DNA from: Parasedimentitalea maritima
Lineage (GTDB): Bacteria > Pseudomonadota > Alphaproteobacteria > Rhodobacterales > Rhodobacteraceae
Reading direction: 5' to 3'
Length of the DNA: 64,000 bases
Assembly: GCF_005771405.1 (NCBI RefSeq)
Contig: NZ_VAUA01000005.1
Location: 1 to 64,000, forward strand
Both the position numbers and the translations under genes were made by a program. Every line of letters begins with the position of its first letter. Position 1 is the first letter of the stretch. The notes beneath the pieces were generated by a model that was not told where the DNA came from, searched no databases, and saw nothing but the letters and a program-made list of their open reading frames with translations. Positions 17,830-30,337 of this stretch are shown here, piece by piece.

Positions 17830-17852
17830 GACTAAATTGGTATAAAAAAGTC

Positions 17853-17880
17853 AGGGGCGTCGGTTTTCACCGGCGCCCCT
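17853..17880. terminator. Bidirectional terminator between typA and the DUF1330 gene
   Basis: A GC-rich hairpin, AGGGGCGTCGG paired with CCGGCGCCCCT across TTTTCA, lies between convergent genes. ATAAAAAAG on its left gives a U-tract for minus-strand transcripts coming from alaS-DUF1330; the right side is AACTCATTT for typA. Confidence 0.7.
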
Positions 17881-17931
17881 AACTCATTTAATAACGCACA
17901 CCCACAGATGTGACAGACGGTTTATAAAGAA

Positions 17932-18222
17932 TCATTCGCTGGTTTCGACAACCATTAGTTCACGCTCCGACGCTCCACGCGCATGGTTTAAGGCGTCTTG
18001 GTATTCCGGGCTGTGGTAGCAGCCAACGGCTGCATCAACTGAGGGAAATTTGGCGACAACATTCCGTGGACGTTCCTTGCCTTCCAGCTGCACAAAACGT
18101 CCACCACGGGCAACAAATTCGCCACCATGTTTTGCGATTGCCGGGCCGGCCAGCTTTGCATATTTGCCATATGCCTCGTCATCAGTCACAGTTACATGTG
18201 CTATCCAAAGTGCGCCCATCAT
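17932..18222 (-). CDS. DUF1330 domain protein
   Basis: A 96-residue ferredoxin-fold-like small protein with the family landmarks GPAIAKHGGEFVARGGR and HSPEYQDALNHARGASERELMVVE. The molecular function of the family is unknown. The start ATG at 18222 shares one base with the alaS stop (TAATG); a second ATG follows at once at 18219. It is therefore co-transcribed and coupled with alaS. Confidence 0.85.
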   Translation of the reverse strand: MMGALWIAHVTVTDDEAYGKYAKLAGPAIAKHGGEFVARGGRFVQLEGKERPRNVVAKFPSVDAAVGCYHSPEYQDALNHARGASERELMVVETSE

Positions 18223-20876
18223 TAATCTCCCAGTACGTTTTCAGCGGCTGAGATCGCCGCGTCAGAATTTGTTACATCTTTTGCACCGCCCTGCGCCATA
18301 TCAGGGCGGCCTCCGCCACCCTTCCCGCCCAGCTCAACCACAGCAGCCTTAACCAGATCCACGGCAGATACCTTGCCGATCAAATCCTTTGTTACGCCCG
18401 CCGCTACGGCCACTTTTCCACCAGTATCAGCAATCAACAACACCGCACCCGATCCCAGACGTTCTTTATGTTCGTCAATGAGGGCTGGAAGATCTCGACC
18501 GGACACACCGTTCAACACCTGTGCAATGAAGGCTACCCCACCAACCTGTTTTGCTTCGACACTCGGTCCTGATCCGCCAGACATCGCAAGCTCACGGCGC
18601 AATTGAGCTACTTCATTTTGCAAAGACTTGCGCTCATCCATAAGACCTTTCAACCGCTCTAGAACATCCGCAGGCTGTGCCTTTAGCGCGCTGGCTACAG
18701 CTCCCAGTTGGGACGCTTCGCGTTCAAGATGTGCAAAGGCAGCTGCTCCGGTCAGGGCCTCGATCCGGCGTACCCCGGACGAAGAGGCGCTATCACCTAG
18801 CAATACAAATGTACCAATGTCGCCTGTCTGGCGTACGTGCGTACCGCCGCAAAGCTCGATGGAATAAGTCATGCCATCGCGACCTTTGCCAGTGTTGGCG
18901 TGCCCCATTGACACAACACGAACCTCGTCACCATATTTTTCGCCGAACAAAGCCTGCGCACCGATTTCCCGCGCATCATCAGGCGTCATTATTCTAGTTT
19001 CAACGACAGTGTTTTGTCGAATATAGGCGTTCACATCAGCGGCAACTTTTGACAATTGCTCAGCTGTCATGGCTTTTGAATGACTAAAGTCAAAACGTAA
19101 ACGATCGTCAGCATTCAGCGATCCGCGCTGTGCAACGTGAGTTCCAAGGGTTTCCCGTAGGGCCTCATGTAGCAGGTGAGTGGCAGAATGGTTTGCACGG
19201 ATATTGGCACGACGTTCCGGATCGACCTGTAGCTGTGCACCAGTGCCCGCATCGATCTTGCCTTCGGTGACATTTGCAAAGTGAATGAACACTCCTGCCA
19301 CCTTACGCGTGCTTGTAACACGTGCTTTTCCAGTGTCGCTGCGGACCATACCGCTGTCGCCAACTTGGCCTCCCGATTCTGCATAAAACGGGCTTTGATT
19401 GAGGACGATCTGAACCTCTTTCCCAAGAGCTGCGGTTTGAACCTGGTTTCCGTTTTGGACGAGTGTAACGATTTGGCCTTCAGCAACGTTAGTGTCGTAA
19501 CCTAGGAAATCTGTTGCCCCGTGTTCTTCGGCTATATCAAACCAAACGGTGCTATCTGCTGCTTCACCCGAACCAGTCCAAGCGGCTCGGGCCTTGGCCT
19601 TTTGTTCAGCCATAGCGCTGTCAAAGCCTTCGGTATCGACACTGCGGTTTTTTTCGCGCAAAGCATCCTGTGTCAGGTCCAATGGAAATCCGTAGGTGTC
19701 ATATAGCTTGAAGGCTGCTCTGCCAGATAAAGGTGCTCCTTCATCTAGCCCATCCAGTTCATCATCAAGTAATTTCAGCCCTCGATCCAGAGTCTGCTTA
19801 AACCGAGTTTCTTCTTGTTTCAGGGTTTCTTCGATCAACGTCTGAGCCTGGCCAAGCTCAGGATATGCACTACCCATAAGTTGCACCAACGTAGGAACCA
19901 GCTGATGCATCACAGGATCTTTAGCCCCGAGCAAATGTGCATGCCGCATGGCTCGGCGCATGATACGTCGAAGAACATAGCCGCGGCCATCGTTTGAGGG
20001 CATTACACCGTCAGCGATCAAAAAGGACGTGGAGCGAAGATGGTCTGCAATCACTCTATGATGCACGTTCTGGTCGCCATAGGGATCAACTGAGGTGGCA
20101 TTGGCCGAGGCTTCGATCAATGTTTTGAACAGATCCGTATCATAATTGTCATGGCTGCCCTGCAACAACGCACCAATCCGCTCCAACCCCATGCCGGTGT
20201 CTATCGACTGCATATCAAGTGCTGTCATCGAGCCATCTTCAAACTGCTCGTTCTGCATGAAAACAACATTCCAGATCTCGATGAAACGGTCACCATCCTC
20301 ATCCGGACTCCCTGGGGGGCCTCCGGGGATATGATCGCCATGATCAAAGAATATTTCAGTACATGGACCACAAGGGCCAGTCGGACCCATCTGCCAGAAA
20401 TTGTCATTGGTTGGGATACGAATAATCCGGTCGTCGCTTAGCCCAGCAACTTTTTTCCAGATCTCTGCGGCTTCGTCATCAGTATGGTAGACCGTGACCA
20501 ACAACCGATCCTTGGGAATATCGAACTCTTTGGTCAACAGTTCCCAAGCAAAAGGGATTGCTTCTTTTTTAAAATAGTCTCCGAAGCTGAAATTGCCCAG
20601 CATTTCAAAGAAAGTGTGATGACGAGCAGTGTAGCCAACATTGTCTAGATCGTTGTGCTTGCCGCCTGCCCTTACACACTTCTGAGCCGACGTCGCACGG
20701 CTATAGTCACGTGTTTCCAGACCCGTGAACAGGTTTTTAAACTGAACCATCCCCGAATTGACAAACATCAATGTCGGATCATTTCGCGGCACCAGCGGGC
20801 TAGATGCAACCACTTCGTGCCCTTGTTTGGAATAGTAGTTCAGAAAGGTTGATCGAATTTCGTTCAGAGTCGGCAT
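18222..20876 (-). CDS. alaS: Alanine--tRNA ligase
   Basis: An 884-residue AlaS, normal length. The N-terminal catalytic core starts with [20 protein letters not shown]. The editing domain carries [13 protein letters not shown] and [13 protein letters not shown] (zinc-binding His/Cys set), and the C-Ala domain ends [17 protein letters not shown]. It charges tRNA-Ala and edits Ser/Gly. It is transcribed in the same direction as recA but separated from it by the recA terminator. Confidence 0.97.
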   Translation of the reverse strand: MPTLNEIRSTFLNYYSKQGHEVVASSPLVPRNDPTLMFVNSGMVQFKNLFTGLETRDYSRATSAQKCVRAGGKHNDLDNVGYTARHHTFFEMLGNFSFGDYFKKEAIPFAWELLTKEFDIPKDRLLVTVYHTDDEAAEIWKKVAGLSDDRIIRIPTNDNFWQMGPTGPCGPCTEIFFDHGDHIPGGPPGSPDEDGDRFIEIWNVVFMQNEQFEDGSMTALDMQSIDTGMGLERIGALLQGSHDNYDTDLFKTLIEASANATSVDPYGDQNVHHRVIADHLRSTSFLIADGVMPSNDGRGYVLRRIMRRAMRHAHLLGAKDPVMHQLVPTLVQLMGSAYPELGQAQTLIEETLKQEETRFKQTLDRGLKLLDDELDGLDEGAPLSGRAAFKLYDTYGFPLDLTQDALREKNRSVDTEGFDSAMAEQKAKARAAWTGSGEAADSTVWFDIAEEHGATDFLGYDTNVAEGQIVTLVQNGNQVQTAALGKEVQIVLNQSPFYAESGGQVGDSGMVRSDTGKARVTSTRKVAGVFIHFANVTEGKIDAGTGAQLQVDPERRANIRANHSATHLLHEALRETLGTHVAQRGSLNADDRLRFDFSHSKAMTAEQLSKVAADVNAYIRQNTVVETRIMTPDDAREIGAQALFGEKYGDEVRVVSMGHANTGKGRDGMTYSIELCGGTHVRQTGDIGTFVLLGDSASSSGVRRIEALTGAAAFAHLEREASQLGAVASALKAQPADVLERLKGLMDERKSLQNEVAQLRRELAMSGGSGPSVEAKQVGGVAFIAQVLNGVSGRDLPALIDEHKERLGSGAVLLIADTGGKVAVAAGVTKDLIGKVSAVDLVKAAVVELGGKGGGGRPDMAQGGAKDVTNSDAAISAAENVLGD

Positions 20877-20973
20877 GTTTTTATGATCTCTTGGCGGGCT
20901 TTGGACAGCATTTCAATCAGGTTTAGCTGCCACGTCGGTTGCTGTCCACAGTTGCCATTGACCCGATACAAAC

Positions 20974-21002
20974 GAAAAAAGGGCGCAACCAAAATTGCGC
21001 CC
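20974..21002 (-). terminator. Rho-independent terminator of recA
   Basis: On the minus strand GGGCGCAA (21002-20995) pairs with TTGCGCCC (20988-20981) across a short loop, followed directly by TTTTTTCG. It sits 24 bases after the recA stop. A canonical intrinsic terminator. Confidence 0.85.
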
Positions 21003-21025
21003 TCTCGTACCCATAGTCTTCAATT

Positions 21026-22093
21026 TCAGGCTTCTAGGATATCGTCTCCATCCGCAACTGCTGGACGGTCAAATTCTAATCCATGAGCGGCTCGAATCTT
21101 GTCTTCGATATCAAAGGCAATATGCGAATGTTCACGCAAATAGGTCTTGGCGTTCTCACGGCCCTGACCAATGCGCTCATCACCATAGCTGAACCAAGAA
21201 CCAGATTTATTGACGACACCGGCTGCCACCCCCAAATCCAGAAGTTCGCCCATTTTGGAGATGCCTTCACCATACATGATGTCGAACTCAACCTGCTTGA
21301 AGGGCGGAGCCACCTTATTTTTCACCACTTTCACCCGGGTTGCGTTGCCAACAACCTCGTCTCGATCCTTGATTGCACCTATACGGCGAATATCAAGGCG
21401 AACTGATGAATAAAACTTCAGCGCATTACCGCCAGTGGTTGTTTCCGGTGATCCAAACATCACGCCAATCTTCATGCGAATCTGGTTGATAAAGATCACC
21501 ATGCATTTAGATTTGCTGATCGAACCTGTCAATTTCCGCATTGCCTGGCTCATCAGGCGGGCCTGAACACCAACACTGCTATCCCCCATATCACCTTCAA
21601 GTTCAGACTTGGGAGTAAGTGCCGCAACTGAATCGACAACAATCATGTTAACCGCGCCAGAACGGACCAATGTGTCGGTAATCTCCAAAGCCTGCTCGCC
21701 GGTGTCAGGTTGAGAAATCAACAATTCATCAAGATTAACACCCAGCTTTTGCGCATACATGGGATCGAGAGCATGTTCGGCATCCACAAAAGCGCAAACA
21801 CCGCCCTTTTTCTGTTGTTCAGCAACACAATGCAGAGTCAGGGTAGTTTTGCCGGAACTTTCTGGTCCGTAAATTTCGATTATGCGTCCCATTGGCAAAC
21901 CGCCAATTCCAAGAGCTATGTCCAGCCCCAACGAGCCAGTCGAACTCGCTTCGACTTGCTGGATGGCGTTGCCATCACCGAGCTTCATGATTGAACCCTT
22001 ACCGAACTGACGCTCGATCTGCGCTAAAGCGCTATCCAGGGCTTTTTGTTTATCGCCGCTTTTCTTGTCTTTCATGGTCAAAAGATCCGCCAT
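21026..22093 (-). CDS. recA: Recombinase A
   Basis: A 355-residue RecA from the ATG at 22093 ([19 protein letters not shown]), preceded by GGGACTGGGGACA. Walker A is [45 protein letters not shown] (loop L2) and [19 protein letters not shown] are typical. It carries out strand exchange and triggers LexA self-cleavage. An SOS box lies 57-71 bases upstream, so the gene is very likely LexA-controlled. The frame could extend to 22120, but that start has no advantage. Confidence 0.97.
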   Translation of the reverse strand: MADLLTMKDKKSGDKQKALDSALAQIERQFGKGSIMKLGDGNAIQQVEASSTGSLGLDIALGIGGLPMGRIIEIYGPESSGKTTLTLHCVAEQQKKGGVCAFVDAEHALDPMYAQKLGVNLDELLISQPDTGEQALEITDTLVRSGAVNMIVVDSVAALTPKSELEGDMGDSSVGVQARLMSQAMRKLTGSISKSKCMVIFINQIRMKIGVMFGSPETTTGGNALKFYSSVRLDIRRIGAIKDRDEVVGNATRVKVVKNKVAPPFKQVEFDIMYGEGISKMGELLDLGVAAGVVNKSGSWFSYGDERIGQGRENAKTYLREHSHIAFDIEDKIRAAHGLEFDRPAVADGDDILEA

Positions 22094-22149
22094 TGTCCCC
22101 AGTCCTTCCCTATGTGTCACACCCTAAAGCGGGCGGCAATCACTGCTTT

Positions 22150-22164
22150 GTTCCCTTAATGTTC
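22150..22164. promoter_or_regulatory. SOS (LexA) box of recA
   Basis: GTTCCCTTAATGTTC is an exact GTTC-N7-GTTC, the direct-repeat LexA site known from Rhodobacter and other alphaproteobacteria. It lies in the recA promoter region, which is shared with the divergent sulfotransferase-like gene. Confidence 0.8.
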
Positions 22165-22284
22165 CTTATGAGATCAAAGTGAGAACATTGCAAATTAATT
22201 CTTCACGCCTTTACTGTTCATCAATACTGTTAAAGAATAGTTTATGAGTGTTAACCATATGATCTTACGACCGGAACTAACAAA

Positions 22285-22881
22285 ATGCTGGTTTTCTTCA
22301 AAGAACGTCTTGTTCTCCTATCTGTTCCTAAAACCGGGACAACAGCTTTGCATTCCGCCTTGCGTGAGCGAGCTGATATGGTGATTTCGAGTCCACCAGA
22401 TCTAAAACACGCACCTCTTTATAGATACAATCGCTGGGTAAGACCGATGTTTCAGAGAGTTTGCGATGCTGAAATGGAAGTTGTTGCAGTCATGCGTGAG
22501 CCTATAAGCTGGTTGGGAAGTTGGTATCGCTTTCGCCGTCGGCCATTCATGGTGGGTAAGGACAACGCAACCACAGATATTGAATTTGATGAGTTCGTAC
22601 GTTCGTATTGCAAGGGTAAACAGCCGCCATTTGCAAATGTTGGAAGTCAGGCCGTGTTTCTTGCAGCTCAACCAAATGGGTGTGCCGTGACTCACTTGTT
22701 TAAGTATGAAAAGCAGGAGCGTCTGATTGCCTTCCTGCAGCAAAGACTGGACACTGAAATTTGCCTTAAACAAGAAAATGTCAGTCCTGTTATGGAGCTG
22801 TCGTTGTCGACTAAAACCGAATCCATTCTACGACGCAAATGTGCAGATGAATTTGCCCTATATAATAGTATAAATTTGTAG
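22285..22881 (+). CDS. Sulfotransferase-like protein
   Basis: A 198-residue protein with a P-loop VPKTGTTAL near the N-terminus, matching the PAPS 5'-phosphosulfate loop, and VMREPISWLGSWYRFR, matching the 3'-phosphate-binding motif of sulfotransferases. Homologues next to recA in Rhodobacteraceae are often labelled gamma-glutamyl kinase, which the motifs do not support. The acceptor substrate is unknown. It is divergent from recA, so the SOS box might also affect it. Confidence 0.7.
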   Translation: MLVFFKERLVLLSVPKTGTTALHSALRERADMVISSPPDLKHAPLYRYNRWVRPMFQRVCDAEMEVVAVMREPISWLGSWYRFRRRPFMVGKDNATTDIEFDEFVRSYCKGKQPPFANVGSQAVFLAAQPNGCAVTHLFKYEKQERLIAFLQQRLDTEICLKQENVSPVMELSLSTKTESILRRKCADEFALYNSINL

Positions 22882-22939
22882 CCGAAGCAAACTGGTCTCC
22901 CGTTTGCGGCGGCCCAGATAAGTTTGAATAGATGGCTAA

Positions 22940-25246
22940 TCAGTTAAGTTGCTCATGTACTGTTTCGGTCAGCTGATTTAGCGAAAACGGCTTTGGCAAG
23001 AAAACCGAATTGGGCACATTGGGCTGTGACTCGCCAAACGCTCCTTCTGCGTAGCCGGAAACGAACACTACACGGGTGTCCGGGCGTGTTTTTAGGGCCT
23101 CACGCACCCAGCTGGGTCCATCCATGCCGGGCATCACCACATCAGTGACAAACACATCTACATTCAAACCGGGGTCCTCCAGAGTACGCAACGCATCCTC
23201 AGCAGATTCAGCTTCTAGTACAGTATAGCCGCGAAGTCGCAATGCACGAGATGCAAAGGCTCGCACTGGTGCTTCGTCTTCGACCAAAAGTACAACACCT
23301 TCACCATGCTTTGGAGCGGTATCCTCGATCTTTGATTTGGCCGTCTTGGCTTGTGAGACTTGTGCATTGTGAACAGGAAAATAGAGGGTGAATTCTGTTC
23401 CCGACCCCTTAATGGAGTCGACAAAGATATATCCGCCAGTTTGTTTGATGATTCCGTAAGCGGTGGAAAGCCCTAGGCCTGTCCCCTCACCGGTTCGTTT
23501 AGTTGTGTAAAACGGTTCGAACACTTTTTGCAGCTTGTCAGGGTCAATACCTTCACCTTCGTCCAGCACCTTGACGGTAACCCAATCTCCGGCTGGCACA
23601 GTAGCGCGGTTGCGCTCAATTGGTCGATCCAGGGAGACGACCTCTGTCTCGATACGGATCTCCCCCCCTTGAGGCATGGCATCGCGCGCGTTCACAACAA
23701 GGTTCATCAACACTTGTTCCAACTGCCTCTTGTCAGCGCGAATGGACCGCATGACAGGGTCGTGGCTAAGCGTAAGCGTAACTTTTTCACCCACCAAGCG
23801 GTTCAACAGGTGTGTCAAGTCGGAAAGAGTATCTCGTAGATCAAGCACTTCAGGTAACAACGTTTGCTTACGTGAGAAGGCCAGAAGTTGGCTTACCAAC
23901 GCAGCAGCACGATTGGCATTTTCGTGAATCTGAATTAGATCACCATAGTCCTGGTCGCCCTGATCATGACGCAATAGCAAAAGGTCGCAATGACCTGAGA
24001 TGGCCGTCAAAAGGTTATTGAAGTCATGGGCAACGCCACCCGCCAATTGGCCAATCGCCTGCATTTTCTGGCTTTGCACAAATTGTGCTTCCAAGGTCTT
24101 TAGTTCGGTTGCATCATTCAGAACTGCAATTAGAACAGTAACGCCATCTTCAATCGCCCGGCTCAAAGTAACTTGTACAAAGACTTCCTTATCCCGGCGT
24201 GACAAGCGCAAAAACTCAGATTTGTTAGGGGCAAGACCATCTGCAGTGTCGCGTAGCCAATCAGACATTGGCCGCCCTAGCCCCTCCATCAACTGGCCCA
24301 ATTTTTTATCGTTACAATTGGCAACGCCCATTAGGGCAAGTGCAAGCTTGTTGACGGATAAAACCTCACCACTGGGCGCTACTTTTAGGAACGGCACCGG
24401 TAGGTTTTCAAAAGTGGTGCCACCTTCAGAGCCTTCTGCACTATCTGTTTCAAGGAAATACAGTTCATTGCGCCCTTGGGTGCGCGTATTTTCAACCACC
24501 AACGCCTGAATAGGACCGTTCGCAGTCGTCATGGTATTGATCTGTCCAGATCTCACTGGCAGATCAACAAAAACACGGTCCAATGATTTTACACGACTGC
24601 CAACCAAGCTGCGTGCAGCCTCGTTCATAAATAATACGGCGCCAGTGCGCCCCACAGTCATAAGCGGTATTGGAATACTCTCTGCATTTCTACCCGAACT
24701 GCTACGTTCAACAATATCTTCAACCCGCCACAAAAAACTGCCGCCGTGCATCTGGTGAACAGACAGCCTGACATGGCCACGACGTGTAATGACATCCTCT
24801 TGCGCAGCGCCGTCTGCACGGGCCCGACTTTGTAACCGAAACAAAACCGCGGATGGGTTTGCTAGTACTGCCCGTAATGTTCCTGCAAGAGTCTCCTTTT
24901 CTGCATCCGTAAACCGTTTAGCAGCCGCTGGATTTCTTGCATGAATCACACCGTCATCATCGGCAACAAAACTAGGACTCGCGTCCTTTTCGATGAACCC
25001 AGTCAACAGATCGGTAGCCATCGCGCGCGCGCGAAGCCGGAGCCGAGCCTGTGCTGCCATCATCGCAGCAACTGCAACCAAAGTCAGCCCAACTGCGATC
25101 AGACCGCGCGCCACCCAATCTGGCCAACCAAAAAGCCAGGAGGCAGAAACCATCATGATTGCAAGCAGCACCGTAGCGGCGAGCCGGGCATTTTCAGGCG
25201 CAGAAACGCGAAAGTCAGGAACAGGTGAGTTTTGGCGACCGATCAT
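22940..25246 (-). CDS. cckA: Hybrid sensor histidine kinase CckA
   Basis: A 768-residue hybrid kinase. Two membrane helices lie at about 22-65, PAS-like regions at about 85-375, and HisKA with the phosphorylated His407 in [12 protein letters not shown]. The ATPase domain has N519, DEGEGI at 562 and GTGLGLST at 588. A receiver domain at about 650-765 has Asp702 as phosphoacceptor and Lys752. This is the CckA arrangement: it phosphorylates ChpT, which passes phosphate to CtrA. In Rhodobacteraceae the pathway governs motility and gene-transfer-agent genes more than the cell cycle. A CtrA box lies in its promoter. Confidence 0.92.
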   Translation of the reverse strand: MIGRQNSPVPDFRVSAPENARLAATVLLAIMMVSASWLFGWPDWVARGLIAVGLTLVAVAAMMAAQARLRLRARAMATDLLTGFIEKDASPSFVADDDGVIHARNPAAAKRFTDAEKETLAGTLRAVLANPSAVLFRLQSRARADGAAQEDVITRRGHVRLSVHQMHGGSFLWRVEDIVERSSSGRNAESIPIPLMTVGRTGAVLFMNEAARSLVGSRVKSLDRVFVDLPVRSGQINTMTTANGPIQALVVENTRTQGRNELYFLETDSAEGSEGGTTFENLPVPFLKVAPSGEVLSVNKLALALMGVANCNDKKLGQLMEGLGRPMSDWLRDTADGLAPNKSEFLRLSRRDKEVFVQVTLSRAIEDGVTVLIAVLNDATELKTLEAQFVQSQKMQAIGQLAGGVAHDFNNLLTAISGHCDLLLLRHDQGDQDYGDLIQIHENANRAAALVSQLLAFSRKQTLLPEVLDLRDTLSDLTHLLNRLVGEKVTLTLSHDPVMRSIRADKRQLEQVLMNLVVNARDAMPQGGEIRIETEVVSLDRPIERNRATVPAGDWVTVKVLDEGEGIDPDKLQKVFEPFYTTKRTGEGTGLGLSTAYGIIKQTGGYIFVDSIKGSGTEFTLYFPVHNAQVSQAKTAKSKIEDTAPKHGEGVVLLVEDEAPVRAFASRALRLRGYTVLEAESAEDALRTLEDPGLNVDVFVTDVVMPGMDGPSWVREALKTRPDTRVVFVSGYAEGAFGESQPNVPNSVFLPKPFSLNQLTETVHEQLN

Positions 25247-25296
25247 TACGGCTCCGTTAGCTGGATTCTTCGCCGCCTACTTCGCGGCATTCAGGG

Positions 25297-25311
25297 TTAA
25301 GACCACGTTAA
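25297..25311 (-). promoter_or_regulatory. CtrA box upstream of cckA
   Basis: On the minus strand the sequence is TTAACGTGGTCTTAA followed by CC, an exact TTAA-N7-TTAAC. It lies 51-65 bases upstream of the cckA ATG. It suggests feedback of the CckA-ChpT-CtrA relay on its own kinase gene. Confidence 0.65.
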
Positions 25312-25338
25312 GAAAAGGAAGCTTTCCCTATAGAACAC

Positions 25339-26517
25339 CTAGCAATCGGTAATTGTGCGCGTCAACACGGCTGCATAGAAACCATCTGTGCCTCCTTGAA
25401 CCGGCCAGGCCTGTTCCGTTTCCAATTTCCAACCTGATGAACGTTCCATAAATTGTTGTATTTGATGTGTGTTTTCGCCATCCAGGACCGAACATGTAAC
25501 GTAAGCGAGAACTCCGTTAGGAGCGACCAGCTGCGAAGCCTTGTCTAGTATTTCACCCTGAACATCCTGCAGCTCTGCCAGTTGCACAGCGTTTAGGCGC
25601 CATTTACCCTCGGGAGAGCGCCGCCAGGATCCGGATCCAGAACAGGGCGCATCACATAGTACAAGGTCAAACGGTTCTGTTTGGTCAAGAGTATCGGTTG
25701 TAAGCACTGTCAAATCGACCCCTGCCCGGTCGGCGCGCAACGGTAAATCTTCCATCCTTTGCGGTGCTTTGTCGTGGGCAAAAAGTGACAGGTTTGCGCG
25801 TGCAGCCATTGCCAGGCTTTTTCCACCTCCGCCAGCACAATAGTCCAGCACTCTCATGCCATTGGTTAGTGGCAAAATTTCAACCACTGCCTGGCTTGCA
25901 GCATCTTGCAATTCAACCAGACCTGATTGGTAGGCATCGCAATTGCGAATTCTACGCGCACCTTCGTTTACCTCCAGCGCCATTTCAGAAGCAGGATGAG
26001 CAACGCAGGTGACACCTTCTTCGCCTAGATCTTCGATTGCCTGGTCAATTTTTGAACGGCGAGCGTTTACACGCAAATGAACTGGGGCCCTATGGCGCAG
26101 CGATTCAGCCGCTGCCTCTGCGGCATCGCCCAGGCTGGCCGCGAATTGAGGCCAAAGCCACTCAGGGATATCAAGGCGTTCAGCAGGGCTGCTAGGATCT
26201 CGCGCGATCAAACCCTCGTCGTCACTAAGCTCGGTTGGACCATAACCTACGCCATTAAACAGAGTATCAGGATCTATTCCTGCCTCGCGTAAAGCACCAA
26301 GGATCAACCCGCGTCCAGTGCTGGCACCGCCCAACGCAGCATGTGAGCGTAGACAACGCAAAGAGGTAAATACGTGATCACGAACAGCGGCGCGATCTTT
26401 AGATCCAGCAAAGCGACTACGCCGCGCCCAGCCTGTCAGAGCTTTCTCGGCGGCATCGCCGTCCAGGATTTGATCGAGAATTTCAATCGCCGCTTGCAAA
26501 CGGGCACCGGGGGTCAC
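25339..26517 (-). CDS. RsmB-type rRNA (cytosine-C5) methyltransferase
   Basis: A 392-residue RsmB/NOL1/NOP2-family enzyme. The SAM-binding motif is VLDYCAGGGGKSLAMAA; the two catalytic Cys are in DAPCSGSGSWRRSPEGKW and YVTCSVLDGEN. A helical N-terminal part resembles the RNA-binding extension of RsmB. It probably makes m5C in 16S rRNA. It lies 51 bases downstream of guaB on the same strand. Confidence 0.88.
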   Translation of the reverse strand: MTPGARLQAAIEILDQILDGDAAEKALTGWARRSRFAGSKDRAAVRDHVFTSLRCLRSHAALGGASTGRGLILGALREAGIDPDTLFNGVGYGPTELSDDEGLIARDPSSPAERLDIPEWLWPQFAASLGDAAEAAAESLRHRAPVHLRVNARRSKIDQAIEDLGEEGVTCVAHPASEMALEVNEGARRIRNCDAYQSGLVELQDAASQAVVEILPLTNGMRVLDYCAGGGGKSLAMAARANLSLFAHDKAPQRMEDLPLRADRAGVDLTVLTTDTLDQTEPFDLVLCDAPCSGSGSWRRSPEGKWRLNAVQLAELQDVQGEILDKASQLVAPNGVLAYVTCSVLDGENTHQIQQFMERSSGWKLETEQAWPVQGGTDGFYAAVLTRTITDC

Positions 26518-26568
26518 GCCGATACCCTTTGGTCTATCTCATTGCTCATCGTCTACGCTCCTTGTTGG

Positions 26569-28170
<1,602 letters not shown>

Positions 28171-28276
28171 TTACAACAAAATGCCGCCGCAAGGCCTGAA
28201 AATGGCGTAACCTGCCTTTCGCTCCTAGAAAAACCCAATATTCTCCGCCTTACCTACACAACAAGAAGACGCCATC

Positions 28277-30319
28277 ATGACCACCGATCCTCTCGTCCTT
28301 TTCACCCCTTCGGGTAAACGCGGCCACTTCCCGGCTGGAACACCAGTTCTGACTGCAGCAAGGCAGTTGGGTGTTGATCTGGATTCGGTCTGTGGAGGCA
28401 GAGGCATTTGTTCCAAGTGCCAAATCACCCCATCATATGGAGAGTTCCCAAAGCACGGAGTTACAGTCGCAGAGGCTGCACTAAGTGAATGGAACAAAGT
28501 CGAGCAACGGTATGATGATATACGAGGACTGACAAAAGGACGGCGCCTGGGGTGCCAGGCTTTGGTCCAAGGCGACATCGTGATTGATGTTCCTCCAGAA
28601 AGTCAGGTCCACCGGCAAGTGGTCCGCAAACGGGCCGAGGTCCGAGATATCACTATGAACCCATCAACCCGGCTGTATTACGTCGATGTTGAACATCCCG
28701 ACATGCACAAGCCCAATGGCGATCTGGAACGGTTGATTGAAGCGCTGGAAACCCAGTGGGACTTGCAAGACGTCAAAGCTGACCTGCACATATTGCAATC
28801 CATGCAGCCCGTTTTGCGAAAGGGAGACTGGAAAGTCACGGTTGCCGTACATTTAGGTGATGAAATTCACCCGCCTACAATCATGCATATTTGGCCCGGC
28901 TTTTATGATGGCTCGATCTACGGGCTAGCTATTGATCTTGGATCAACAACTATCGCTGCGCACCTGTGTGACCTTCAAACCGGAGATGTTGTTGCCTCAT
29001 CGGGTATCATGAACCCTCAGATCAGGTTTGGTGAAGACCTGATGAGCCGTGTCAGCTATTCGATGATGAACAAAGGCGGCGATCAGGAGATGACGCAGGC
29101 CGTCCGTGAAGGAATGAATACACTGTTTGCGCAGGTAGCCGACGAAGCAGAAATTGACAAAGCACTGATTGTCGACGCTGTGTTCGTATGCAACCCTGTG
29201 ATGCACCACCTCTTTCTTGGCATTGATCCGTTTGAGTTGGGTCAAGCCCCTTTTGCGCTGACGTCGTCCGGTGCCTTATCTCTTTATGCGAAAGAACTGG
29301 ATCTAGAGATCCATCCCACTGCCCGTGTGTACATTCTGCCCTGTATTGCAGGGCATGTCGGGGCGGACGCCGCCGCTGTGGCACTCTCTGAGGCCCCCGA
29401 TAAATCCAAAGACCTGATGCTGGTCGTTGACGTTGGCACCAACGCCGAAATCCTTTTGGGTAACACAGACAAAGTACTGGCATGTTCTTCCCCCACAGGT
29501 CCAGCCTTTGAGGGGGCGCAGATTAGTTCGGGCCAGCGCGCCGCGCCTGGTGCTATCGAACGCATCGAGGTAGACCCAGAAACCAAGGAACCTCGTTTTA
29601 GGGTGATTGGATCAGATATTTGGTCAAACGAAGATGGGTTTGCCGATGCTATAGCCACCACCGGCGTCACTGGGATTTGTGGGTCAGGCATTATCGAGGC
29701 TATTGCTGAGATGCGTCTTGCCGGGCTTTTAGATGCATCAGGCCTCATTGGGTCAGCCGAACAAACAGGAACTTCGCGGTGCATAGCTGATGGGCGCACC
29801 AACTCTTACGTCATTTGGGATGGCAGAGAAGAAGGTGGCCTCAACATCACTGTCACAAACCCGGATATCCGTGCAATTCAGATGGCCAAAGCAGCATTGT
29901 ATTCTGGCGCTCGCTTGCTCATGGATAAGTTCGGTGTCGATACAGTTGACAAGGTCATTCTTGCGGGAGCCTTTGGAGCGCATATTTCTGCAAAACACGC
30001 CATGGTTTTGGGGATGATCCCGGATTGCCCCTTGGACAAGGTGACCAGTGCAGGAAATGCCGCCGGCACCGGAGCCCGCATCGCATTACTAAACACGAAA
30101 GCCCGAACCGAAATCGAAGACACAGTACGCCGGATTGAAAAAATTGAGACCGCAGTTGAGTCACGCTTTCAAGAGCATTTTGTCAACGCATCGGCGATCC
30201 CGAACTCGGCCGAGCCTTTCCCCATTCTAAATAGCATTGTTACGCTACCGGACGTTAATTTCAACACAGGTGGTGGTGAACAGTCTGGCGGCCGTAAACG
30301 CCGCCGCCGCCGCGAATAA
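28277..30319 (+). CDS. ASKHA-fold activator protein with N-terminal 2Fe-2S domain (RamA-like, DUF4445)
   Basis: A 680-residue protein. The N-terminal ferredoxin domain has CGGRGICSKCQ plus a later Cys in GRRLGCQAL as 2Fe-2S ligands. The C-terminal part is an ATPase of the actin/Hsp70-like type with DLGSTTIAAHL, VDVGTNAEILLGN, STGPAFEG-like SPTGPAFEGAQIS and GICGSGIIEA. Characterised relatives reductively activate corrinoid proteins of methyltransferase systems. No corrinoid protein or methyltransferase lies in this window, so the partner is elsewhere. It ends in a very basic tail, GGRKRRRRRE. It is divergent from guaB. Confidence 0.85.
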   Translation: MTTDPLVLFTPSGKRGHFPAGTPVLTAARQLGVDLDSVCGGRGICSKCQITPSYGEFPKHGVTVAEAALSEWNKVEQRYDDIRGLTKGRRLGCQALVQGDIVIDVPPESQVHRQVVRKRAEVRDITMNPSTRLYYVDVEHPDMHKPNGDLERLIEALETQWDLQDVKADLHILQSMQPVLRKGDWKVTVAVHLGDEIHPPTIMHIWPGFYDGSIYGLAIDLGSTTIAAHLCDLQTGDVVASSGIMNPQIRFGEDLMSRVSYSMMNKGGDQEMTQAVREGMNTLFAQVADEAEIDKALIVDAVFVCNPVMHHLFLGIDPFELGQAPFALTSSGALSLYAKELDLEIHPTARVYILPCIAGHVGADAAAVALSEAPDKSKDLMLVVDVGTNAEILLGNTDKVLACSSPTGPAFEGAQISSGQRAAPGAIERIEVDPETKEPRFRVIGSDIWSNEDGFADAIATTGVTGICGSGIIEAIAEMRLAGLLDASGLIGSAEQTGTSRCIADGRTNSYVIWDGREEGGLNITVTNPDIRAIQMAKAALYSGARLLMDKFGVDTVDKVILAGAFGAHISAKHAMVLGMIPDCPLDKVTSAGNAAGTGARIALLNTKARTEIEDTVRRIEKIETAVESRFQEHFVNASAIPNSAEPFPILNSIVTLPDVNFNTGGGEQSGGRKRRRRRE

Positions 30320-30337
30320 ATAATCAAGAAACGGGTA

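Noticed and set aside
22228-22256. Possible CtrA sites upstream of the sulfotransferase-like gene (TTAA-N7-TTTA and a TTAACCAT half site)
   Set aside because: One base off the full TTAA-N7-TTAA consensus; half sites are common by chance in A/T-rich DNA.
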